This document shows, in pieces, positions 10,743 to 21,300 of a stretch of 23,423 nt of DNA. Location of the stretch: assembly GCA_019649035.1 (NCBI GenBank), contig BMAT01004221.1, positions 157,760 through 181,182 of the forward strand. The letters are read 5' to 3'. Each line of letters begins with the position of its first letter. Within the stretch, counting starts at the first letter, position 1. This stretch comes from Elysia marginata. Lineage: Eukaryota; Mollusca; Gastropoda; Plakobranchidae. Under the pieces are notes generated by a model that saw nothing but the letters and a program-made list of their open reading frames with translations, had not been told where the DNA came from and made no database searches. A program made the translations under genes and the position numbers.

Positions 10743-10968
10743 CATCTCATTCTTAAAACGCCTTATTCATTTATGGGTAGTTTTGAGCACTGGATATTGG
10801 GAAGCACAAAGTTATCGTTCTTGCCCTCAAGCAATTGACTTCAAACAGGGAGTTTGCCAACAGGAACGATATTAATTTCCGCTGCAATCTCATTCCCAAT
10901 TGAGATTTTCATTTTGCCATGTCTTTTCAGTGTCTGATATCGGAGTGTCTTGATGATTTCATAAAGGA
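10743..10968 (+). repeat. Host repeat R, filled copy (interrupted by MITE copy 2)
   Basis: The flanks (10743-10795 and 10901-10968) together match 14346-14470, sharing TTATGGGTAGTTTTGAGCAC and, after the MITE, ATTTTGCCA.GTCTTTTCAG against ATTTTGCCAAGACTTTTGAG. The nature of R itself is unknown. Confidence 0.8.
10796..10900 (-). mobile_element. Foldback MITE, copy 2, inserted in repeat R
   Basis: A 105-bp copy in reverse orientation, bounded by ATTGGGAA and TTCCCAAT. It shares the internal AGCAATTGACTTCAAACAGG and GAGTTTGCC segments with copies 1 and 3. It interrupts repeat R, whose other copy lacks it. Confidence 0.87.
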
Positions 10969-12119
10969 ATAAAATCAAACATGTCTAACTCGATACACTC
11001 AATTGGGTGTTTTACATGTTTAGCTAAACTTTGCATAACGCAAGTCAGCTAAAAAATGAGTTTGGTATGTTACGAATGAGCCTGAGGATGTAAGTACCAT
11101 CCATAATATTCAGGCAATACCACAAAAGGTTTTGCTTAGGTTATCACACATTCAGTTATATGTGGGGCTTATTGTATCTATTGAATAATTCTTTCAAAGA
11201 GCCTACAGATGTATGCTCCTGATATTCATAGTATTACATTTTTTGAGGGGGAAACATGCTCACATACATTCACAAACCATACATTTTGCAACCATAAACA
11301 AAATTAAATAGCCTGAATATTTAATTATAATGCAGTCAATGATGAAGTCAAGAAAATCAAAGAAGTAAAAATGAGTGCCTTTAACATTCACAACACGTTT
11401 TGTAGCAATTTATTACATAAATACAATGAAGTTCATGAAATTGGAAAAAAATTATGGTTATAATAAACAATCAGACATACAATTGACTAGCAAAAGCTCT
11501 TCTCATGTATTCTTAGTTTAAATATAAAATAGCGGTACAAGTAAAAGTGCTTTCCAGTTTGTGCAAATAAGGATTGAGTATCATTGCTAAATAAACCTAG
11601 TTAATATTCACAGCCGAGTTAATTGTAAATCAAGATTCTTCTCATTTCATGGGAAATGAAATGGACTAACTAGATTCAAAACTACAATAATTCAAGGACA
11701 TATTGCAAAATTCTTTATAGAATTACTTCAGAGACAAAGTGAAGTCGCTGGTATTATATTTTCTGTTAAGACTATAATTATGTATTCTAAGTTTTTCGAA
11801 GTGACGAAAAGATAAAATTCATATCAATTATATAATATTTCATGATAATCGTGTTTCCATGAATTCAATGTGGAAACAAAATGAACTTTGAGTATCCTAC
11901 ATTAATTCAATGCCACTGAGCAGCCAATATACCAGTTTTTATAGAAACAGTGAAAATCCTTTAAACTGAAATAGTTTTTGTTTACAGAAATAACCCTGAC
12001 TACATGTACATCAAAGTCTGTCCTACTTCAAGTTCAAACCAAAATGATTTTTAAAGCCCCTAGAACCTTGGTCTGAACGGATTCCACTATATATTTAAAG
12101 TTTGAAATCATAACAATAC
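10969..12119. other. Intergenic stretch before the EXOC3 3' end
   Basis: AT-rich; no gene or clear repeat pair. ATTCCACTATATA near 12081 resembles a pogo-like terminal sequence, but no partner end was found. Confidence 0.45.
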
Positions 12120-12125
12120 TTTATT
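12120..12125 (-). terminator. EXOC3 polyadenylation signal AATAAA
   Basis: TTTATT on the plus strand reads AATAAA on the minus strand, about 95 nt after the EXOC3 stop codon. The position is typical for a short 3' UTR. Cleavage would be expected near 12095-12110. Confidence 0.65.
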
Positions 12126-12219
12126 CTACGGAGGAAATTTAACTTTGTGATGAAGCTGTTGATGCTTTTGGTCTCTATGTTGGTCGAGGCTATTCAGTAT
12201 CCTACACCCAGTGCGGAGA

Positions 12220-12303
12220 TCATCCGGACATAGCAATCTCGGTGAAAATTCCTTTCGGCTTGGTGACATTAGGGTCATCTTCTCCTAGAGTATCCAGAGC
12301 CAG
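12220..12303 (-). CDS. EXOC3: EXOC3 last exon with stop codon
   Basis: The acceptor is ctctcgccag. It encodes LALDTLGEDDPNVTKPKGIF and TEIAMSG, then TGA at 12222-12220. The C-terminal tail is shorter than in human EXOC3 but ends at the same place in the alignment, and a canonical polyadenylation signal follows. Confidence 0.9.
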   Translation of the reverse strand: MALDTLGEDDPNVTKPKGIFTEIAMSG

Positions 12304-15300
12304 CTGGCGAGAGTTTTAAAAAAAATATTTGTAAATTTTTTTATTGGACTTGGAAATGTGTCTTGCCAACAGTCCACTTGAGTCAGCATGTTAGAGGATC
12401 AAATTTGAAAACAAAAATCATTTAAAAAAGAACTTTCTTTTCTTTATTTCATAGTACTTTACACCATAAAATAAACACTTCATTTTTTACAACTTAAAAT
12501 CATGAAAAAAAATTTTTTTTAATCTGTTTAGAAAATTGCCAATGGTAGTTTCAAATGTATTTTCAACAATTCAGCACAAATTAAGTTTTTGGCTGATCCA
12601 AACCTCAGTCCGTTGTTAACAAACTTTATTACTGAAGAATCTTCAAGACAATGCGCCTGTCCATATCATTGTGTTTAAAAAACTACATTGTACAGTATTG
12701 GAGAAAGAATGAAAACGATATTGCTCTGATTTGATTAGTAGACAACAGACCAGTGGGTGATAAAATTTGTCTGTATTAGAACTAGCATGTACAGACCTGC
12801 CGAGCATCCGAGCGACTGATGTCTCCACGACACAGAATGAAGTTGACTAGCTGCTCCATGCGGATATCTGGATACTTCTGAGCAAATCCCTTCACAAACA
12901 AACACCACACACAATTGCAATTTTATAAAATTGATACTTTTTAAGAAAACAAATTATGAATCTGTTTGATCTTGTAGATGTTTATCAATGCCTTTCTTGC
13001 AATTTTTTTTCTTGATCCGTCATTTAATTTTAAGTTTATGCTATGCTGTTACAAGTAAAAAAGGTCTTACATAAGCTAATCTTTTAAAAATTTTTGCACT
13101 TTGTGCCACTATTTTTTCCTGAAATCTTTAAGATGCATTCATTTTGATACACATGTATTTCTTTACATAATTTTAACATAAATTTTATGCATTACACCAT
13201 CGAGCACAATCTAGTGGATTTAAGGCGCATAGTGGATTTAAGGCGCGTTTTCAAATAGAGTTTTATTAAATAGATAGAGTCTTATTGATATCTTAAGTAC
13301 AGCTGAGTCTTATTATTTGTTATATATATTATTCCTTTGTGATGGTTATTTGATACCCTAAATGGCCAGAAGGAAATTATTTGAAATCCTCAACTTTTCT
13401 GGATTGCTATGTAAACAGTGAAAGTTACTTGTTACAAAGCCTAAATGCTCTATTAGGGGACATTAAAAACTTAAGCTCGATTCACTGAGTTTATGATTGC
13501 AACTTTAGACTCACTTACCATGAGATATAATATATTCTATGATTGAACGCACAAACAAGAATGAGTATTTTGATTATGAAGTAGCCTATAACAATCATAT
13601 ATATTTTTAGATAAAGACTCCTTTACGGCAATCTTTAAAATCAGCAAATACTATGATTCTTTTTTATAACCACCTCAAAAAAAAAAATTACGCTTTGAGC
13701 CATGTCTTTTCCTCAAAACTGTTGCCCAGATTATAAACGCTAGCAGGATGTGATGTGACAAACAGTTGCCTACATAAAGCGTTTTCTCAACAGTCCATAA
13801 TTCACTAAAATGCACATAGCGCTATACATGGGTTCTCACACAGGCCATTACCAACTACTTTACCTTAAAAACTCACAAGGGAACATCAGGTGAAGCCCAT
13901 CACCCCAGCATGTTGACAAGATCTTTCACCATGCATAACTGGGTGCTCATTTATTGCCTGAGTGAGGCGAGAGAAGTCTGGGCAAAAAGTCTTTGACAGG
14001 GACTAAACGCCAACCTGCTAAACAAGGACTTGAACCCTGGGTGTCACAGTCCCAGAGCAGTGTTTACCACTAGACCAAGACACACCACGAATACATGATT
14101 GTATTATTAAACTTACCATTATCTCCAGAGACAGCATGGAACTGTCTTTGAGTTTCAAACCCTCAGCCATAGCAGGAAGCACATCAAACTTGCTCACATC
14201 CTGGTAGAAAAAACAAACAACCAAAATGATGTTAATTAAGCACCTTATTGTTAACAATAACAATCGTATACCAATAAAGTCATGTAAGGTTTCATTTTTG
14301 CTTCTGAGAAAATGGTAATGTTTATATCTGTATGCTTTAATTTTCAATCTTATTCTTAAAAGGCCTTATTTATTTATTTATGGGTAGTTTTGAGCACTGG
14401 ATATTACTATCTTTATTTTGCCAAGACTTTTGAGTGTGATTGCTGTCAGAGTGACTTAATGATTACAGATTGTTGGTGTTCTTCCGTTCATCTAATTAGA
14501 AGACATTTACATCTGATATTGCCAAAGCTCATAGTAAACAAATATTTAACACATACAGGATGTTTTTGGATTCAATATTTTTCAAGTGCAATAGCTCATG
14601 ACCTAATTAAGATATCAAAATAAATTGTTCACCACCTTGAAGAGCTTTTAAAAGCCTTTCTGTTTATGTTTATAGTGGACCCTGGTTGTAACGAAATCAA
14701 TGGGACTGAGCTATAACTTTGTTATAACCAAGGTTTTTCTAAACCGAAGGTCATTATTAGAAAAGAAAAAGTTCAAGTAATGAGGAAGACTTTGTGTTGA
14801 ATTTCGAAAATTGATGTGTCTACTGAAGAGTGCATCCCTGACACGCTGCATATCTATGCTCTCCTCTACCTGTATCACACATGATACGCCTAGTCCAGCT
14901 ACGCTGCCTTCGGTATTGCTTGTGCGATTCAACTTGGCAGAACTTGGCAAAGTTGTTATGATCTTAGGTTAGACTTTAATGCCCACAGCTTTGTTACGCC
15001 CGAGGTCTCAGCAGGCCCTAATTCGTTAAGGCAGGGGTTCAAATACTGTCATTTAATGAGGATAAAAAGTGTTCCTGAAGTTTCTTCTTAACAGTCGAGG
15101 TTTTGTAACGTCCGATGTTGTTACAATCGAGGTCCACTGTATAACTTCATTTCACAAAATTCTGCATGTAAAGTCTCCTTTTGTGGGCCCCCTACACAAA
15201 TACTGGGCTTCTAACTGTGAGTATGACTTTCAATGTGCTTTTAAAAAAAGTATTCAAACCTAGCCTATTTCTATCAAAGTAAAAAAATCATACAAATAAA

Positions 15301-18300
15301 TTGAAATAATATAAACTGAAAGGTCCTTATGAAGATTGAAGAAAATAAAAATTGAAATCTATTTCAAGCCCTACCAGTTTTGGAGACATCTCTTGGAACT
15401 GTAGTTTCATCTGCTCCGCTTCAGCACAAATCTTTTCAGCAGATATTTTCCTTTCTTCATAGTTTTTGAAAGACAGTTTCCTGCGATGGTTAAAAGAAAA
15501 TGCTCAGTAAGTTTTTACAATTTGCAAGTCCATTTTTATAATTTTTAATGCCATGGGGCATTTTTTAATATATGTCCAAAAGGTTTAGGCACTTCTTTTG
15601 TAAAAAAAAAATATATTATTCTTTATGCTGCCTAAAATATGATTTTAAATCTGGGGTAGGTTCAAATCATTCCAGCTATTAGTTGATCTATGTACTTCAT
15701 GAGTTGATCAAACAATGATATAATTGAGTTAGAGGTCTTTACAACAATATAAGTTTAACTCTTTACCTCCTGACCTATTTCATGTGTTTAGACTGCCGTA
15801 TTTTTTCAATATATTGGCCAAACTATCTCTAGAAATCTAGATCTGTAAAAATATAGATTTCTAAATAAATCAGATTCTAATCTTAGATTAGATAATAAAT
15901 CTAGATATACTTCTCGGTTAATTTTAGTTAAGCCTTTTTAAATCTAGAGCTAGATCAAGCTGTTGGTGTTGTCATTTTGTTGTTTACTTTGGTAACACAA
16001 AATAAGACTCCAAAAATCGAGCTAATTTAGAAGTAAACTTTCAAGTTTGTGCCAATTTCACAGAAACTTTGTTCCATAAGAACTCCAAGATTTCAAATTA
16101 CAAATTGGTAACATAAAAAGTTGAACCAGTGTAGGAAGGAAACAAGACTTCTACCCTATGTCAGTGAGCCGATCTATTGGCGCACAATAGGCAAGGCAGT
16201 ATTATTATTCATGAGCCAATGATTCCGCAAAAAGTAGGTACAGAGTTAAAGCAGTACAGATCAGAGAAATACAAAAACTCTTAGATATAACTTTTCTTTG
16301 CTATGGTAAGTTGAAATATGACCTAATGTTGAACAGCAAAATTTTTCTGGCTTTATTAAAAAAAAATGGAGATGAAAAAAACAATAACAAAATTGGTGAT
16401 TTGTTAATCTGACCTGGAAAGTAAAGCCTTCACATATTCAACAACAATGCGGTCTTGGCCCCTAGACAGCAAAATCTCAAACATGGTGGGTTTCAGGTGA
16501 AGAAAGTCCTTGTGGTAGTCATCCCAGGTGGCAATGATGGTTTCTACACCATTAGAGTGAGACATCCTGAGAGTAAACATAATATGTCTTGCATTCTGTC
16601 CAAATGAGTCGTAAGTCGAAAGGCCTAGTTTTGAGATAGGGGCTTCTTAAGTTGATTGGGTGGTCAGAAGTCAATTTTTTAAAATTTCAGATATTAACAC
16701 AAAAGCCATTTCTAAGCAGTTTTCGCACCTGGTTCATGTTGTGTTTTATGTTTTATATGTTCAATTTTAATTCGTATGGTTGCTGAGGCCTCTACACCTG
16801 TATAATTGTCTAAACTTAAATTAAAATGCAATTTTCTTCCCTTTTTGAAGTTTCATAAGTCTTAACCCTGCCAACTTCAAACAGCTATAACTTCATACAG
16901 AAACATGATAGAGCTTTTCTGTTTGTTTTGTTTAAAAGTATAGAAAATAAACTTTTCTGTGATATCAATATCAGACTACCTTCAAATATTGACTTAACTC
17001 AATCCCCCCCTAGGCCCACAAGCCCAGTTCAAGCTCTGTCCCTAAGAGAAGGGAGGTAAATCCATATCAGATGCAGCTAGATCTAGATTTAGAATCTAGG
17101 TCTGATTGATAATTTTTAAGTCAAACATTTTTTAAGTAGATGCAGGAGCAAGAGGGGAGAGAGGGGCAGTTGATTTACAATCATACTGGATTTTCCGGCA
17201 CAGGACCTTGAATGCTGAACTAAATCTTTGCCTGGATAATCTTGCAGAAGAAACTTAAGATTTGGGGCCAAAAAAGAAAGTGGGAGAGGGAGAGACTGAC
17301 AATCAAAATGTACAAAGAAATAAATATAGAGCAAAAGAAAGAGAGAGAGAGCAGTAAAGAAGTGGACAAATACATTATACATCTAGTTAAATAAATAGGG
17401 TAAGACATACAGTGGTAAAAAGAAAGGCGGGAATTTTCAATTGATAGCTAACCCATTATTTTTCTTCCTTACTTTTACCAGTGGTTTACAACAGGTAGGC
17501 TATTCAAAAAGTTGATTAGAAAAAGTGAAAACAAACAAAAAATCATGAGATTAAATTTTTTTTTATCTATAAGATTCATGTGAATCAGGTCCTTTAAGGA
17601 AGACACCTTATAAAGAGGTATATATCTTTGGTCTTGCTTTTCCTAACAGTACTTTTTTCTTTCCTTCTTCTTCTCCTCCTTTTCCGATGTCCTTCATCTT
17701 TTCATCCTTTTCTTTGACCATCAGGGCTACTGGGTGAAAATTCATGCACAGGTGGAAAAAAGATTGTTTTTGCTCTATTGATAAGCATTTGTAACAAGCT
17801 TTTCCTCTTTCAGGTTGAAGAATCCTAGGACTCCGAGAAAATAAACCCTTACAAATTTTTAAAAAATATCCTATAAATTTTAGAACCTGTGCAGAAGCTC
17901 TGCAATCCATATTTTTTAAGTGCAACTTACCAGGCTCTTGTGAAGAGTTCATTCAGACATTTATTCTCTTGCAGGTCTCTGAACACTTCCTCAAGAATTA
18001 CATCACAACTGATGACATAAAAAACGAGGAGTTAATACCTATGACATAAACATACATTCAGAGGAAAACCTCTAAAATCAAAGTCTGATAATCAGAATTT
18101 CTTACCCTTTGAAGTTTATCTCATGCAAGGTTTCTTTTTATTTTACTCCTTAACTTTGAACTCATAATTCAAAACTTATATGGGAAGGCCTACAGAAAGT
18201 TTTCCATCAAGTCCCTGGTCAGTTTTTCTTCTTCAAAGTACGCAAGTTTTACAACAAACACTAGCTGCACAAAGTTGCCATCTTAGAATCTACACTGAGG

Positions 18301-21300
18301 CAGTTATGGCGCATGGAATCAGTTTGTTTGTGCATCACACGAGTGGTGAGTGAGAGGGGCACGTGCTATAGAACTGAGATTGAGATGCGGCTTAGTCAAT
18401 AAAGCTGATCCTTAGAGTATGAACACTAAAATTCAAATCCTTCTTACTCAAAATTTTTCTTAATTCCTAAGAGATTCAAATGATAAGACTTCCACTGAAT
18501 TTATACTGACACTTAAAACATTATTTAAGGAAAAAACAAAATAAATTATAATTATGACGATTAGGACATTTCAGGTGGCTTTACTTTTTATAAACAAATT
18601 TAAAAAAATTGAAAGTCAAACGTCCTTGAGCTCATTTCACAAAACTTTTGATATGATATAGAACAAGCCGTCTAGATTTACTTGCCTACAAAAGACCTTT
18701 GAAGCCCCATTAATAAAGCGAGCTGGTTGGATACTGTGAAACATTTTAACGTACAGCTTGCTTCTCCAGATTTAGCTACTTGAGGTTTGTTAGATTTTAA
18801 TTTAATCCTAGGAACCCTGAGCTCCCCAGCCTTGAAGTTCCCCATCCCTGGCTACCCAGGCTAAAATTGGGTATTTATCTAGATCTATGTGTACTACAAC
18901 TTTATAAAGCATGCAAACAATTCAAAATTGGTATACCAGCGAGTAGGGTATTTCACACGGGAAAACTTCACCGCTGTACCAGTGAGTAGGGTTCATAGGG
19001 TTAAAGTTGACACAGAGTGCGTGAAAATTCCTTCCAAACCATTCCGAATTTTGTTTCGTTTTTAAATTCTTACCAATACTTTGCGAGCACCAGGAATCGA
19101 TCGGTCAGCTGTTGGAAGGGATCTCGCCTGATGCCCTCCTCCCCATCCTCATCTACCTCTGCCTCGTCCTCGTACTCGTTCTTGACGTAACGTTTCCTCA
19201 ACTCTTTCATGTACTCGCCAAAAGCCAGACAGTTGTTGGCATTGGCAATCTGGGAAAGAGGACATAAGGAAAGGTATGATAGAGCATAAAAATGTAGGAT
19301 CAGACCTATTTATTTTTTACAAATTGGTTCAAAAATCTTTGAAGCATTCGTATTTATAATTATAATTATACTAAAAATAGCGAGGCTATCTTTTTAAAGT
19401 AAATTTAATGTATGCTTAAACTATCAACAAAATGAGCTCTTTCATTGTTGATGACAAGAGAACTGAGACATACTCCGTGCAAACTTTTTTCTCTCTAAAT
19501 TCCTTAAATAATAGTCCAAAAAAAAATTAAAGTCTTTAAATGACAAAATAAGTCGAAAAACTAATTAGTAAATAATTTGTACACCATCATGGGCAAAGTT
19601 TTGGAAAACAATAATCTATTTCAAACCTTTGAAACATGAGGGTCAAGTTTCCAGAACTCATAAACCTGACCTTTTTTTAACCAGAATCCTTTGGTACACC
19701 GAGAGGAATTCCCACTGACAAATAGGTTGCCAAACCGCTGGATTACCAAGAATTGTTCTACATCATAATATACCACATAATCCCAAATTTGAAATTTCAC
19801 TTAGAGTACAGTGACCAAGCCGAGGCGCGTTCATAGACCTCTGATCTTGTTAACTTTAAAGGCCCCCCAGCGCATCTGAGAAGTTTCCATTCCATAGTGT
19901 GTATGCCGCATACGTCCTCCAAGTCTACCGGTACAGTCATTTATGTTCAGGAAATCAATTCATTTCGAACTTTGTGAAACTTCCCATCATAAAATTTCAA
20001 CTAGAACAGAGTGACCGAGCCACCGCCAGTTTGTAGAACTTTGATTTTGAAGTCCACAGCTTCCCTCCGCCAGTGCGTATATCTCATCTCACTCACCCAC
20101 TCACTATAGCCGCTCGCTTGTAGGGTTGTCTGACCACACAGCTTTGGCTGCTCCTCTTCTTATCTCATCTAAATCTAGATTATTGAATTGTTGAACTTTA
20201 CAACTTGAACTGTATTCTGAAGCAATCAAGAGTTTGGCTACACACTCAGCCGCACTGGGGGCATATATGTCTGGCCACGCTCAGGGCATGTAGCTGTAAA
20301 AGGGTAACCTTGTTTATGTCGTTCAATAGAATTTTAGAGTATCAAGAATAAAAGAGCATTGCAGCAATTGCAGGGACGTGACTGGTAGCCACGCTAGGCC
20401 ATGAGCCGACCAATAAGAAGTGATGTAGTTACAGCTATGGTATCAAATAATGTCTAGTGAAGCCTTGTGGCAGCGGTTGGTCTTCTGACTCTATTTTTCA
20501 ACTGTCTCCTAAACTTCACCAGCACTCATGAATTTAGGTGTCTTTGCAGTTGCTTCAGAACAGTTATCCCCTTCATCTTGGTTTCTTCAATTACCAGTAC
20601 TCAAACTCTACTGACTTTCAAACGAACTGTCTTAAAGTATGAGACTGTGTGATATGACACTGAGCGATTCCTCAGTATAATAATGCTACATTTATTTGTC
20701 AGGGAAAGTACTAATAGAATATTTGTACTTAGGGCAAAAGGATAAAAGACAACCTATGAATCCTGAATTATAAGATTAGATCAATTTCATTGTCCAATAG
20801 ATATTCCTAGGTATTTTAAATCATTTTAGTATGGGCATTTTTAGCACAACTAGGATAACATCCGTGTGAGAAATAAAAAGGTACTGAAAATTAATTTGCC
20901 TCCTCAGCGATTCTCACCATGTAATGAACAAAATACTGAGGAATGTGCCGATCTGCCTGATGCCTCTCATCAAACGCCTGGAGCTCCACTGGAAAAGACA
21001 GACACAAAGAGAGAAAAAAAAAGTGGACGCAGAGTTGAAAACTGCAAGTGAAAGGTTGTTTGGCAGTTGCACTTTTTTTTCTTGTCTATATTGATCAATG
21101 AAATCAAATGTATATGGAATCAGGGATAATCACTTATATGTTGAAAATTACAATCGCTAAAATAGAAACTTGAAATAAACTAAAAGACTGGTCATTGTGC
21201 TCTTTATCTTTCATTTAAAAAATCTTTATTTAAACATTTCTGAATATTCTTGAAAATGGGTCTCATCGATGCAGTACCTATGGACATTAACAGGGTATCA

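Noticed and set aside
12040..12100. Pogo-like terminal sequence GGATTCCACTATATA
   Set aside because: No matching opposite end was found, so an element cannot be delimited.
13870..14084. Candidate tRNA gene
   Set aside because: A and B boxes are present, but no complete cloverleaf can be drawn and a non-tRNA body follows, so a SINE is the better reading. The same applies to 300-507.
14018..14347. 109-residue minus-strand reading frame
   Set aside because: It runs through the genuine EXOC3 exon (14117-14200) and adjoining intron and SINE; only the exon part is coding.
17116..17408. Leu/Ser/Phe-rich minus-strand frames resembling membrane proteins
   Set aside because: They arise from a GA-rich plus-strand stretch read in reverse; the hydrophobicity is compositional.
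17608..17952. 114-residue minus-strand frame
   Set aside because: It overlaps the EXOC3 exon at 17931 in a different frame; the rest translates CT-rich intron sequence.
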